From contig CAVPJQ010000025.1 of assembly GCA_963705495.1 (NCBI GenBank), positions 1 through 64,000 on the forward strand: 64,000 bases of DNA, read 5' to 3'. Position 1 is the stretch's first letter. Every line of letters begins with the position of its first letter. Under the pieces are notes generated by a model. The model did no database searches. It worked only from the letters and a program-made list of their open reading frames with translations, and was not told the origin of the DNA. The stretch comes from DATBVX01 sp963705495 (GTDB taxonomy: Bacteria > Pseudomonadota > Gammaproteobacteria > Steroidobacterales > Steroidobacteraceae). The translations under genes were made by a program, and so were the position numbers. Below are positions 24,614-33,986 of this stretch, piece by piece.

Positions 24614-25615
24614 ATGCCCACCACCACGCCCTGGTTCCTGCGTGCCCGACTCAAGACCCGGCAGCTGATGCTGCTGATCGCGATCGGTGATGAAGGCAAC
24701 ATCCATCGCGCGGCCGAAATCCTGAACATGTCGCAGCCAGCGGCTTCGAAGCTGCTCAAGGATCTGGAGGACGTCCTCGGCATCTCGCTCTTCGAGCGAC
24801 TGCCGCGCGGCATGCGACCGACGCGGTACGGAGAAACGCTGATCCGTCACGCCCGCATCGCCCTGTCCAGCCTGTCGCTCGCGGGCAGCGAGCTCGAAGC
24901 CCTGAAGACCGGACGAGCCGGTGAAGTGACGGTCGGCGCGATCACAGGGCCTGCCGTGAGCCTGCTGCCGCACGCCGTCGCCATGGTCGCGCGCGAACAT
25001 CCCGACCTGCGGCTGCAGCTCGTGGTGGACTCGAGTGACGTCCTGCTAGAACGGCTCGGACGCAGCAAGCTCGACATCATGGTCGGCCGGCTCTTCGAAA
25101 TGCACGACAAGACGAATCTGTCCTACGAGCGCCTCGCGGACGAGCCGGTGTGTGCAGTGGCCCGACCCGGTCACCCCATGCTCGGCGACGCGACGCTTGC
25201 GCTCGCGCACTTGGAGCAGGCCGAGTGGATCGTGCCGCCGACGGGCAGCGTGCTGCGCCATCGTTTCGAACTCATGTTCCAGGAAGCGGGGCTGGACATT
25301 CCACCACGCCTCATCGAAACGTCCTCGATCCTGTTCACGACGAAGATGCTCCAGGAGAGCGATTTCATAGCTGTCGTGCCGACGGAGGTTGCGCGCTACT
25401 ACGCTTCGTACGGAATGCTGGCCATGCTCCCGATTCAACTGTCGTGCACGATGGACGCGTTTGGAATCATCTTGCGCAAGGACTGGCTGCTCTCACCGGC
25501 AGCCAAAGTCGTCCTGAGAGCGCTCAGGACCGCGGCGATCAGCGTTTATGACTACGCACCAGCGACATCGAGGGAGCCTACGCCTCGAATGAGGACCATA
25601 CGAAACTCGTTATAG
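24614..25615 (+). CDS. LysR-family regulator of the arabinose locus (GbpR-like)
   Basis: 333 residues from the ATG at 24614, preceded by GGGGAAAG; a TTG 27 bases upstream is also in frame but weak. Residues 10-70 form the winged helix (IHRAAEILNMSQPAASKLLK), followed by a linker helix and the LysR effector domain (EVTVGAITGPAVSLLPHAV). The closest type is the galactose-binding-protein regulator GbpR, which controls sugar ABC operons. Divergent position, shared inverted repeat and catabolic neighbours on both sides point to control of this locus, with arabinose or a sugar acid as probable effector. Confidence 0.87.
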   Translation: MPTTTPWFLRARLKTRQLMLLIAIGDEGNIHRAAEILNMSQPAASKLLKDLEDVLGISLFERLPRGMRPTRYGETLIRHARIALSSLSLAGSELEALKTGRAGEVTVGAITGPAVSLLPHAVAMVAREHPDLRLQLVVDSSDVLLERLGRSKLDIMVGRLFEMHDKTNLSYERLADEPVCAVARPGHPMLGDATLALAHLEQAEWIVPPTGSVLRHRFELMFQEAGLDIPPRLIETSSILFTTKMLQESDFIAVVPTEVARYYASYGMLAMLPIQLSCTMDAFGIILRKDWLLSPAAKVVLRALRTAAISVYDYAPATSREPTPRMRTIRNSL

Positions 25616-25704
25616 CTCTTCGGCAGATTGTGATTATTCGGGTCTAACCAGGCCTAGTACGATGGCTGCCGGGCGTCTCGCCCGGAGCATTGCCGAAGGC
25701 CATC

Positions 25705-27432
25705 ATGGATTCACCGAAAAAGCCACGGCGCCTGCGCAGTCAGGAGTGGTTCGGCAAGCCCGACCGCGACGGGTTCATGCATCGAAGCTGGATGAAGGGG
25801 CAAGGCTATCCCGAGGACCTTTTCGACGGGCGTCCGGTCATCGGCATCTGCAACACGTGGTCGGAACTCACGCCATGTAACGGTCATTTCCGCGAGCTCG
25901 CGGAGTATGTGAAACGTGGCGTGTACGAAGCCGGCGGCTTTCCACTCGAATTTCCGGTGATGTCGCTCGGCGAGACGCAGCTTCGGCCGACGGCGATGCT
26001 GTTCCGCAATCTCGCCAGCATGGATGTCGAAGAGTCGATTCGCGGCAACCCGATCGACGGCGTCGTTCTGCTGATGGGCTGCGACAAGACCACCCCCGCG
26101 CTGCTGATGGGTGCCGCAAGCTGCGATCTGTCCACGATCGGACTTTCCGGCGGGCCCATGCTGAGTGGCAAATTTGAGGGGCAGGATCTCGGATCCGGCA
26201 CGTCCGTCTGGAAAATGTCCGAGGAAGTGCGCGCCGGCCGGATGGCAACCGAGCAATTTAACGCTGCCGAGTCATGCATGCATCGCTCGAAGGGCCACTG
26301 CATGACAATGGGTACCGCATCGACGATGGCCAGCATGGTCGAGGCACTCGGCGTATCGCTGCCAGGCAACGCCGCGATTCCCGCTGTCGATGCACGGCGC
26401 GCGCGGCAGGCGCAATTGACTGGACGGCGCATCGTCGGGATGGTGCATGAAGACCTGCGTCTGTCGAAGATTCTCACGCGCCACGCATTCGAAAACGCTA
26501 TCAAGGTCAACGCGGCGATCGGTGGGTCAACCAATGCAGTGATTCATCTGCTGGCGATTGCGGGGCGCATCGGCGTGAAGCTGGAGCTCGATGACTGGGA
26601 TCGTCTGGGCTCGGAGCTACCGTGCCTCGTGAACCTGCAACCGTCCGGGCAGTACCTGATGGAGGATTTCTATTATGCTGGCGGCTTGCCTGCAGTGATG
26701 AAAGAAATCGGACACCTGCTGCACACGGATGCCTTGACGGTTAATGGCCAGACGATCGGGGAGAACATCCAGGACGCGCCCTGCTGGAATCGAGACGTCG
26801 TACGCCCATTTGCAGAGCCGTTCAAGCGCGAGGCAGGTATCGCCATCCTCCGCGGCAATCTCGCCGTGAACGGCGCGGTCATCAAGCCGTCGGCCGCGTC
26901 ACCGCACCTGCTGAGGCATCGAGGTCGTGCCGTCGCCTTCGAGAACATTGAAGATTTCAAGGCGCGCATCGGCGACGAGAGTCTCGACATCGATGAACAC
27001 TGCATCATGGTGCTCAAGAACTGCGGACCGTGTGGCTACCCTGGGATGGCGGAAGTCGGCGCCATGCCTTTGCCTCCTAAGATGCTGCGCAAAGGCATCA
27101 CCGACATGGTGCGCATCTCGGATGCGCGCATGAGCGGCACTGCCTACGGCACAGTAGTGCTACATGTCTCTCCGGAAGCGGCAGCCGGCGGAACGCTCGC
27201 GCTGGTGCAAACGGGAGATGTGATCGAGCTCGATGTCCCTGGCCGGCGCCTGCATCTCGCCGTGAGCGACACAGAACTGGCGAAACGGCGCGCGAGCTGG
27301 ACTGGCGTACCTGCGCCGACACGTGGCTGGTACAAGTTGTATACCGATCACGTTCAACAGGCGCATCTCGGCGCGGATCTCGATGTGCTCGTCGGCCGTA
27401 GCGGTGCTGACGTGCCCCGCGATTCGCACTGA
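25705..27432 (+). CDS. IlvD/Edd-family L-arabonate (sugar-acid) dehydratase
   Basis: 575 residues from the ATG at 25705. It holds the [2Fe-2S]/Mg signature residues of the sugar-acid branch: Cys58 in NTWSELTPCN, Cys126 with Asp127 and Lys128 in GCDKTTPAL, and NCGPCGYPGM near the C-terminus. This branch removes water from L-arabonate, D-xylonate or similar to give 2-keto-3-deoxy acids. With GH51 and AraD1-like neighbours, L-arabonate is the best guess, but D-xylonate cannot be excluded because the locus also frees xylose. It is 23 bp upstream of the GH51 gene in the same operon. Confidence 0.88.
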   Translation: MDSPKKPRRLRSQEWFGKPDRDGFMHRSWMKGQGYPEDLFDGRPVIGICNTWSELTPCNGHFRELAEYVKRGVYEAGGFPLEFPVMSLGETQLRPTAMLFRNLASMDVEESIRGNPIDGVVLLMGCDKTTPALLMGAASCDLSTIGLSGGPMLSGKFEGQDLGSGTSVWKMSEEVRAGRMATEQFNAAESCMHRSKGHCMTMGTASTMASMVEALGVSLPGNAAIPAVDARRARQAQLTGRRIVGMVHEDLRLSKILTRHAFENAIKVNAAIGGSTNAVIHLLAIAGRIGVKLELDDWDRLGSELPCLVNLQPSGQYLMEDFYYAGGLPAVMKEIGHLLHTDALTVNGQTIGENIQDAPCWNRDVVRPFAEPFKREAGIAILRGNLAVNGAVIKPSAASPHLLRHRGRAVAFENIEDFKARIGDESLDIDEHCIMVLKNCGPCGYPGMAEVGAMPLPPKMLRKGITDMVRISDARMSGTAYGTVVLHVSPEAAAGGTLALVQTGDVIELDVPGRRLHLAVSDTELAKRRASWTGVPAPTRGWYKLYTDHVQQAHLGADLDVLVGRSGADVPRDSH

Positions 27433-27454
27433 ATCGATCCATGCGCAGTCACCG

Positions 27455-29032
27455 ATGATGCTCCGATTCAGCTCGCTGGCGGCCTGTTTGCTGTTGTGGG
27501 CTACGGACGTGCACAGCGCAGTCGATCGGATAGCGGTGTCCATCGACGCTGCGCACCCCGGACCACAGATCGATCGCAACATCTTTGGCCAGTTCGCAGA
27601 GCATCTGGGCCACGGTGTATACGAAGGCATCTGGGTGGGGCCGGAATCCCCGATTCCCAATACGCGTGGCATCCGCAACGATGTGGTGGCGGCGCTGCGG
27701 GCGCTGAAGGTGCCAAATGTGCGCTGGCCCGGCGGGTGCTTCGCGGATAACTACCACTGGCGCAATGGTATCGGGCCGCGGCGGGCCGTGACACTCAATC
27801 CCGATTGGGGTGGCGTCACGGAACCGAACAGTTTCGGCACGCATGAGTTCATGGACTTTGCGGCACAGATCGGTGCCGCCGCTTACATCTCCATCAACAT
27901 GGGTTCGGGCACGCCAGAGGAAGCGGCGGAGTGGCTCGAGTACCTGACGTCCGCCCAGCCCACCACGCTGGCGCAGGAGCGCGGCGCGAACGGACATGCG
28001 GCGCCCTACCGCGTTGCCATTCTCGGCATCGGCAACGAGAGCTGGGACTGCGGCGGCAACATGACGCCGGAGTACTACGTAAGCCAGCTCAAGATCTATA
28101 GCCGCTTCGTCCGCAACTTTCATCCCCAACAGCAAGACAGCGATCGCATGCTGCGCATCGCGGTGGGGCCGGGTGGCGACGAACCACGCTTCACGGAATG
28201 GACTGAAGCGGTGATGAAGGCCTGGCAAGCTCGCAAGTGGAGCTGGGACATCGAAGGCCTCTCACTGCACAACTACACGGTCATGGACTGGCAGAAGAAG
28301 CACGCCGCCGTTGGCTTTGGCGAACGGGAGTATGCCGAGATTCTGCAAGCGACGCTGAAGATGGACAGCCTGATCACGAAGCACACGGCGATCATGGACA
28401 AGTACGATCCCGAGAAGAAGCTGGTGCTCGCCGTTGATGAGTGGGGTGCCTGGTATGCACCGACGCCGGGCACGAATCCGGGATTCCTGGTGCAGCAGAA
28501 CAGCCTGCGCGATGCGCTGCTCGCTGCGCTCAACATCCACATCTTCGCGCGACATGCGGACCGCGTGCGCATCGCCAACATCGCGCAGATGATCAATGTG
28601 CTGCAGGCCATGATCCTGACGGACGGGGAGAAGATGCTTCTGACCCCGACGTATCACGTATTCCGCATGTACGTGCCATTCCAGAATGCCACCTTCATCC
28701 CGGTGCACCTCGATGCGGGAACCTACACGCAGGGCTCGACCGTGCTCCCGCGCGTGGATGCCATTGGCGCGAAGGATGCAAGCGGCAGACTCTGGCTCGC
28801 GCTCGCGAATCTGGATCCGAACCGGTCTGTCCAGATCGAGGCCAGTCTGAAGGGTGCCGCGATTCGATCGGTTGCGGGCGAAACTCTGACTGCGGCCGAG
28901 GTCGACAGCGTCAACAGTTTCGAGGCGCCGCAGACGTTGGCGCCGAAACCGATGCGAGCTGCCGTCGCTGGAGGCAAGCTGGTGGCCACTCTGGCCTCGA
29001 AGTCAATCAGTGTGATCTCACTACAGCAGTGA
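27455..29032 (+). CDS. GH51 alpha-L-arabinofuranosidase, exported
   Basis: 525 residues from tandem ATG codons at 27455, with a signal peptide ending near VHSAVD. The GH51 barrel carries the acid/base Glu195 in GIGNESWDCGG and the nucleophile Glu329 in AVDEWGAWY, and ends in the beta-sandwich usual for the family. It releases L-arabinofuranose from arabinan or arabinoxylan oligomers. Many GH51 enzymes are cytoplasmic; the clear signal peptide means this one acts in the periplasm, upstream of the ABC importer. An in-frame extension upstream overlaps the dehydratase and is rejected. Confidence 0.93.
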   Translation: MMLRFSSLAACLLLWATDVHSAVDRIAVSIDAAHPGPQIDRNIFGQFAEHLGHGVYEGIWVGPESPIPNTRGIRNDVVAALRALKVPNVRWPGGCFADNYHWRNGIGPRRAVTLNPDWGGVTEPNSFGTHEFMDFAAQIGAAAYISINMGSGTPEEAAEWLEYLTSAQPTTLAQERGANGHAAPYRVAILGIGNESWDCGGNMTPEYYVSQLKIYSRFVRNFHPQQQDSDRMLRIAVGPGGDEPRFTEWTEAVMKAWQARKWSWDIEGLSLHNYTVMDWQKKHAAVGFGEREYAEILQATLKMDSLITKHTAIMDKYDPEKKLVLAVDEWGAWYAPTPGTNPGFLVQQNSLRDALLAALNIHIFARHADRVRIANIAQMINVLQAMILTDGEKMLLTPTYHVFRMYVPFQNATFIPVHLDAGTYTQGSTVLPRVDAIGAKDASGRLWLALANLDPNRSVQIEASLKGAAIRSVAGETLTAAEVDSVNSFEAPQTLAPKPMRAAVAGGKLVATLASKSISVISLQQ

Positions 29033-29389
29033 ATCCTGCGCTGCCGCCAGAGCCGGTCGCCTCATGGCACAGATCAGCGCCTCCGTAGTGACACGCACGA
29101 TGCGGCGTACTGGAGTGAGTTGACGTTGTTGTCGTGAAGCGGAGTCGAAGTGGCAGCCTCTAACAGCCATTTCCGGAGCTTTTGCTAACGCCTATCGAGC
29201 AGTTGCCCGCAGCGCCCTCACCCTCAGGACGAAATCAATCATCGACGTCGTCATCTTCTACACGATCTCGTACCTCTTCGATCCAGTCACGTTGTGTTCC
29301 CTTTCGCGGTGCCCCGCCTGCCGCAAAGGGCCAAGGGGTCATTCGTGAGTTTTGGCGATACCGGTATCTCGGCCCGCGTAGGGCCGACT
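29033..29389. other. 357-bp intergenic stretch between converging genes
   Basis: GH51 ends on the left and the DUF6445 gene ends on the right, so this is a convergent intergenic space. I see no gene. A short GC hairpin (CGGCCC / GGGCCG, 29370-29386) lies next to the DUF6445 stop and may help end that operon, but there is no T tract. Confidence 0.45.
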
Positions 29390-30094
29390 TCAGCCGGCGG
29401 GTACGAAGTCGATGAAGCTGTTGATCGACAGGCGTCCGGTCAGCGGGTTTGGATCCGGCACGAAGGATGGGTCAATGCAGCCCGAGTGTAGCGAATTGCG
29501 CCGGTAGACGAGCAGGCGATTGAACACGCCGTCCTGCTTCGCGATCTGCTCGAACAAGGCCGTATCGCCGTTGATGTACCCAGGCCCCGGCATGTCGGGC
29601 CCGTCGTTCTCGCTTTCCAGCGATCTGAAATAGGTGTCTCGGCGCGATGCGTCGATGTATTCGAAGCCGGTCTTGCGGTGCCGGTAGAAGGCGGTGCCGC
29701 CCAGGTCCGTCTTGAACAGATAGTGAATCGAGGCCAGTCCGTTCGACTCCAGCGAATCGAAATGCGGGATGCGCTGGAGAATGTGGAGCTTTGCAGCCGG
29801 CGTCTTCACGAGCGAGTAGTGACACATCGATAACCTGAGCGAATCGGCGCGCAGCTGAAAATATTCCGCCAGCAAATCCTTGAGCCGCTCGATGAAAAAG
29901 CGCTGATACGAAAGCGGCGCCTCGATCCGGATGCCGGGATAGAACTGACCGCCGGGCCTGAACTGACTCGAGGCCGCCTTTCTGACCAGGCGGTCGGGAT
30001 TGGAGACAAAGTTGTCGATCACGAGGAGCGGCGCCTGTTCGCTGCCGATCGTGAGCTTCTGGATGCGAATCTCGGGATGGAGCTCGAGGATCAT
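29390..30094 (-). CDS. DUF6445 family protein
   Basis: 234 residues without signal peptide. The sequence (LVIDNFVSNPDRLVRKAASS, then CHYSLVKTPAAKLHILQRIP, then FYRHRKTGFEYIDASRRDTY, ending RLSINSFIDFVPAG) has the look of a 2-oxoglutarate/Fe(II)-dioxygenase-like fold, with candidate ligands H in PHFD and D two positions later, and H near LHSGC. DUF6445 proteins occur almost only next to SapC, cupin-like and halogenase genes, as here. The reaction is unknown. It is the last gene of the set, after a VOC fragment. Confidence 0.75.
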   Translation of the reverse strand: MILELHPEIRIQKLTIGSEQAPLLVIDNFVSNPDRLVRKAASSQFRPGGQFYPGIRIEAPLSYQRFFIERLKDLLAEYFQLRADSLRLSMCHYSLVKTPAAKLHILQRIPHFDSLESNGLASIHYLFKTDLGGTAFYRHRKTGFEYIDASRRDTYFRSLESENDGPDMPGPGYINGDTALFEQIAKQDGVFNRLLVYRRNSLHSGCIDPSFVPDPNPLTGRLSINSFIDFVPAG

Positions 30095-30113
30095 CCTGTT
30101 TGTGGTGACTTAT

Positions 30114-30245
30114 TCATTGCGTATTTCGCTTCGCAGCCGCAAGGTCCGGATTGGTAATTGCTTCTAACAGAACGCGAGCAGTGATCTGCCAGGACAAGCC
30201 CCACTTGTCCTTACACCAACCGCATGCACTCTCGGCGCCGCCATT
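30114..30245 (-). pseudogene. PhnB-like VOC protein, C-terminal fragment
   Basis: 43 residues (NGGAESACGWCKDKWGLSWQ, then ITARVLLEAITNPDLAAAKR) match the end of PhnB/3-demethylubiquinone-methyltransferase-like VOC proteins, which normally have GWCKDKWGVSWQI-P. The first 100 residues are missing and the frame upstream reads unrelated sequence. It is a dead fragment lodged between the halogenase and DUF6445 genes, so this junction has been rearranged. Confidence 0.7.
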
Positions 30246-30330
30246 GCCGACATTGGCGTTCCAAGTGCGAATTGCGTCTCTCCCGTGATTTCGACTCTCT
30301 AATATATACGACGTCGTTGGTGAAGATGGA

Positions 30331-31908
30331 TTACTGCGCCACCGCTGGCCGCCGGCTCCCCCACACTTCCGGCGACGCCTTGCAATAGCGCTCGACGAAC
30401 TCCTGGTGCGACGGCATGGTCGCCACCGCACGCCCGATCGGCTGACGGATCGTGTCGAACAGGCGGCGCATGTCGTCGTCGGCCAGTCCCCGCGCCAGCG
30501 GATGGTGCTGCTGCGGCACGATGCCCTGTCCCAGCATCACGTGCGTCCATGAATCCAGCCGGAACAGTTCGTCCTCGCCCTGCCAGGCGTGGGCGCGCTC
30601 GCGGAACTGCGCGATGCGGTGCGCGAGCGAGTCGGGCAGCGTCATCTCGCGGCACTGCTTCCACATCGGCTCGTCGCGCTGGTTGGCGTGGTAGTGCAGG
30701 ATGATGAAATCGCGCACGTGCTCCATCTCGGCGCGGCTGATTTCGTTGTAGCGGTTCACGAGCGCCGGGGTAATGCCGTCGAAGGGGAAGAGTTGAATCA
30801 GGCGCACAACGGCGGTGATGCCGAGGTGGATGCTGGTCGATTCCAGCGGCTCGATGAAACCGCTGGCCAGCCCGGCCGACACCACGTTCTTGTTCCAGGT
30901 TTTCAGCCGGCGGCCGGTGCGGAAGGGTACGAGCCACGGATCTCTAATCGGCTTCGCCCCGACATCGTGCCGCAGCCTGGCCGCGGCCTCGTCATCAGAC
31001 ATATGTTTGCTGGAGTAGACCCAGCCGCTGCCGACGCGATGCTGCAGCGGAATCTGCCAGCGCCAGCCGGCTTCGTGCGCAATCGCGCGCGTGTACGGTA
31101 CCGCGGGGCCCGCCGTTTCAATCGGCATGGCTATCGCGCGGTCGCAGGGCAGCCAGTGGGTCCAGTCCTCGTAGCCGGTCTTCAGCGTCTGCTCGATCAG
31201 CAGGCCGCGGAAGCCCGTGCAGTCGATGAACAGGTCGCCTTCGATGAGCTGGCCGTCTTCCAGCACAAGTGCGGTGATGAAGCCTGTTTCGGGATGCTGG
31301 CGGACGTCACGGATCTTCCCCTCGATGCGCCTGAGGCCGTGGCGCTCGGCGAAGCGGCGCAGGAAGCGCGCGTACAGACCCGCGTCGAGCTGGTAGGCAT
31401 AGCTGACCTCGGGATGATCCAGTGCTGTGGACACTTGCACCCGGCTCGAGGACCACTGGTGATCGCCGCTTTCCGACCGGTCCGGCAGAGTGAATCGGCC
31501 CGCGCGCGAGGCCAGGGTTTCCAGGCAGAAATCGCCCAGCTCCGAGCGCATGCCACGGCGCAGGCCGTCGAGCCAGAAATGATGGAAATCGCAGGCCCAG
31601 GTACCGAGCCCCGTGTGACCGAACGGATGGAAGTAGTGGTCGCCCGGCCGCAGCCAGTTCTCGTAGGAGATGGACAGTTTGAAGGTGGCGGCGACTGCGC
31701 GCATGAATTCGCGCTCGTCGATCTGTAGCAGGCGGTGGAAGGTCCGTAACGGTGGAATGGTCGATTCGCCGACGCCGACCGTGCCGATCTGCTCCGATTC
31801 GACCAGCACGATGTCGAGCAGGTCCCGGAACTGGTGCGACAACGCCGCTGCAGCGACCCAACCCGCAGTGCCGCCGCCCGTGATCACTACCTTGCGTATC
31901 TTGCCCAT
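30331..31908 (-). CDS. Flavin-dependent tryptophan-halogenase family protein
   Basis: 525 residues. The FAD-binding GGGTAGW is at 11-17. Lys77 in ATFKLSI matches the catalytic lysine that forms the hypohalous/chloramine intermediate, and WRWQIP at 282-287 is the halogenase signature that blocks monooxygenation. The C-terminal GFIEPLEST segment is also kept. All key residues are present, so a working enzyme is plausible. In this genomic setting (TonB receptor, SapC, cupin) the substrate is unlikely to be free tryptophan for a natural product and remains unknown. It follows the cupin gene by 57 bp. Confidence 0.9.
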   Translation of the reverse strand: MGKIRKVVITGGGTAGWVAAAALSHQFRDLLDIVLVESEQIGTVGVGESTIPPLRTFHRLLQIDEREFMRAVAATFKLSISYENWLRPGDHYFHPFGHTGLGTWACDFHHFWLDGLRRGMRSELGDFCLETLASRAGRFTLPDRSESGDHQWSSSRVQVSTALDHPEVSYAYQLDAGLYARFLRRFAERHGLRRIEGKIRDVRQHPETGFITALVLEDGQLIEGDLFIDCTGFRGLLIEQTLKTGYEDWTHWLPCDRAIAMPIETAGPAVPYTRAIAHEAGWRWQIPLQHRVGSGWVYSSKHMSDDEAAARLRHDVGAKPIRDPWLVPFRTGRRLKTWNKNVVSAGLASGFIEPLESTSIHLGITAVVRLIQLFPFDGITPALVNRYNEISRAEMEHVRDFIILHYHANQRDEPMWKQCREMTLPDSLAHRIAQFRERAHAWQGEDELFRLDSWTHVMLGQGIVPQQHHPLARGLADDDMRRLFDTIRQPIGRAVATMPSHQEFVERYCKASPEVWGSRRPAVAQ

Positions 31909-31965
31909 GTCTGAACTTGTCCCCGCACTGCCTTTCGATCGGGTGACGCGTGCCTCGCAGCGGTC

Positions 31966-32997
31966 CTAACGATTGAGCTTGTCGACTAGCATCGCCCGGA
32001 GCTGACGGGCGAGCACCTCGTCGATCGGCCCGAGCATGCCGCGCGCCGGCGCCGGCAAATGTTCGCCGGCGCGCTCGCCGGGCCCGAATACGTACCAGTC
32101 GAAGACCTGGCGCCAGGCATTCTTCTCCCGCTCCGGCCTCTCGCGGATCGTCCACAGCGCGTGATAGAGCGCGTGCATCGGCGTCGGGATGTACGCAGGC
32201 ATGCTGTTCCACCAGTAATTGACCAGCACGTTGAATGCCTCCAATCCTTCGACGTGGTGCCACCACATGCTCGGGATGAAGATCGCATCGCCCGGCTCCA
32301 GCACGGCACTTCGACGCGCCGCGAGCGCTTCGCGGAAACGCGGGTAACGCGTGAAATCGGGCGCGGCGAAATCGACGACGCTGACCGCCTGCCCGCCGGG
32401 CGTCGGCTGCAACGGACCGGGATAGAGGTTGGCGATCTGCTCCGGTGGGAACAGCGTGAAGCGGCGCCGCCCAACCACGCAGCAGGCGATGTTGTTGAGC
32501 GCATCGTAATGGCAGGAGGCGGTAACGCGGTTGCCGATCCAGATGCTCGGCGGCGCCTGCACGCCGTGGGCCGCGAAGTTGAGATCGTTCGCGCTGCGGA
32601 ACCCGGGCAGGCAGGTATCGATCAGCAGCGAAGCGACGTAATACGTAGGCGGATGCGCGTCGCCTGCATGCGCCGCGATTTCATCCAGCACCTGGCCCAG
32701 TCCGCTGCGTCGGACCTCGCAGTTCAGCGCCGTGAAGTCGTCGTTGTAGAACGGACGCCCGGAGACATCCGGACCGCCGTACGAATACTGCACCGGTCGG
32801 CCGTTGTAGAACCCGCGCAGGTAGGCCATTGCCTCCTGGGTGGAACGTGATGCGGCTTGCACCAGGCCCCAGTCCCGGACCAGGCCCTTGAGGAGTGCGG
32901 GCTCGCCTGCATCGAGCAGTTCGCCGAGCGGCAATGCATCGGGCCGGACACCGTCCAGCACACGCACACGTTCGGTCACCTGGACCATGTCATCCAC
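31966..32997 (-). CDS. Cupin-like (JmjC) Fe(II)/2-oxoglutarate oxygenase
   Basis: 343 residues without signal peptide. The JmjC-like core shows the metal triad His163-x-Asp165 in SCHYDALNN and a distal His in MWWHHVEG (247 or 248), plus FTLFPPEQIANLYPGP and EPGDAIFIP typical of the FIH-like subgroup that hydroxylates protein side chains. Its start lies two bases after the SapC stop. Co-occurrence with SapC and halogenase is conserved in Caulobacter, Xanthomonas and relatives. A protein-modifying role on an outer-membrane partner is an attractive guess, not shown. Confidence 0.86.
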   Translation of the reverse strand: MDDMVQVTERVRVLDGVRPDALPLGELLDAGEPALLKGLVRDWGLVQAASRSTQEAMAYLRGFYNGRPVQYSYGGPDVSGRPFYNDDFTALNCEVRRSGLGQVLDEIAAHAGDAHPPTYYVASLLIDTCLPGFRSANDLNFAAHGVQAPPSIWIGNRVTASCHYDALNNIACCVVGRRRFTLFPPEQIANLYPGPLQPTPGGQAVSVVDFAAPDFTRYPRFREALAARRSAVLEPGDAIFIPSMWWHHVEGLEAFNVLVNYWWNSMPAYIPTPMHALYHALWTIRERPEREKNAWRQVFDWYVFGPGERAGEHLPAPARGMLGPIDEVLARQLRAMLVDKLNR

Positions 32998-32999
32998 AC

Positions 33000-33761
33000 T
33001 CAGGCTATGCGCTCCGCCGCCGCCGCCTCGTGGCGCAGGCGACGCTGCTTTTCGGCCATCAGCCGGCGTACGTTGTGCATCGAGGCCAACACCAGGAACG
33101 CGCCTTCGAGATAACCTGCGGCGTGCAGGCGGTGCAGCGATGCGGCGTCAAGCGCGGCGAGCCGCTCACGATCGATGCCGTGCAGGCCGCCTACGTTGAC
33201 GCGGTGCTGGTCGTCGAACTGGACGTCGAGGCTGACGGGCTGGATCAGCCCCAGCGAGTCGAACGCAGCGAACATCGGCTTACTGGCTTCTGCGCCGTCG
33301 CGGATACCACGCAGCACCTCGATGATGTGCTGCAGGTAAGGACTGTGCCCGCCATGCGGCTGGAACACCGGAGTACCTTCGCCTTTGCCGAAGGTCACGC
33401 GCGGATGTTCCAGGTCGACATGGAGGACTGGTTCCCGGCGCAACTCACCCGCGACACTCTGCTCCTGGAAGCCGATCAGGAACGGTCCCCTGGCGACGGC
33501 GCCCGGCAGGTAGGTGGCGTTCCAGCGCTCGTCCTGCAGGAACAGGTTTTCCTTCTGTTCGAAACCCAGCAGTGCAACCGACTGCCAGTCGTCGCTGCCG
33601 CGGTCCTTGCGGAAGAAGATCGGGTACTCCCTATGCAGTTCGGCCCATTCGGTCGGAAACGCCGGCAGCATGCCAACGTCGTCGCCGAACTCGCGGCCGA
33701 AGCGGGTGATGACGTGCAGGTCCTTGTGCGTCACGTTGTTGAGTAATTCGTATCGCGCCAT
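33000..33761 (-). CDS. SapC family protein
   Basis: 253 residues from the ATG at 33761 (MARYELLNNVTHKDLHVITR); earlier in-frame starts run into the terminator region and are rejected. It matches the SapC family (FPTEWAELHREYPIFFRKDR, then FQPHGGHSPYLQHIIEVLRG). The name comes from a Campylobacter S-layer locus, but in TonB-receptor loci of gammaproteobacteria its role is unknown. It is the first gene of the set after the receptor and is separated from it by an intrinsic terminator that may set a lower expression level. Confidence 0.86.
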   Translation of the reverse strand: MARYELLNNVTHKDLHVITRFGREFGDDVGMLPAFPTEWAELHREYPIFFRKDRGSDDWQSVALLGFEQKENLFLQDERWNATYLPGAVARGPFLIGFQEQSVAGELRREPVLHVDLEHPRVTFGKGEGTPVFQPHGGHSPYLQHIIEVLRGIRDGAEASKPMFAAFDSLGLIQPVSLDVQFDDQHRVNVGGLHGIDRERLAALDAASLHRLHAAGYLEGAFLVLASMHNVRRLMAEKQRRLRHEAAAAERIA

Positions 33762-33909
33762 CTCGGCTCCAGCGGTCGACCGGGTCTGCCGGCCGGCTTC
33801 GGCAACCATTCCAGAAACCCACTGAGGTCGCAAGCCGGAGGTCCCGCGGGAAAAGTCGTCCGAGCTGTGAGGCTGGGAAAGCTACGACGTCAGGGAGGTT
33901 CGAGAGAAT

Positions 33910-33942
33910 AAAAAAAGGGACCGCTGCTTTCGCAGCGGCCCC
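33910..33942 (-). terminator. Intrinsic terminator after TonB receptor
   Basis: On the minus strand the stem GCCGCTGC / GCAGCGGT with a GAAA-type loop is followed by a run of seven T. It lies about 45 bp after the receptor stop and 150 bp before SapC. It probably ends most receptor transcripts, with some read-through into sapC. Confidence 0.85.
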
Positions 33943-33986
33943 CCCTGTCTGGTGCAGCAACTCCGCACTCCCTGCACGGGCAGGGA

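Noticed and set aside
29182..29491. Short plus-strand frames after the GH51 gene
   Set aside because: They have no ribosome site or family features and overlap the 3' end of the conserved DUF6445 gene on the other strand.
30331..31908. Halogenase as part of a halogenated-natural-product gene cluster
   Set aside because: No NRPS, PKS or tryptophan-derived pathway genes are within the window; the neighbours are a TonB receptor, SapC, cupin and DUF6445.
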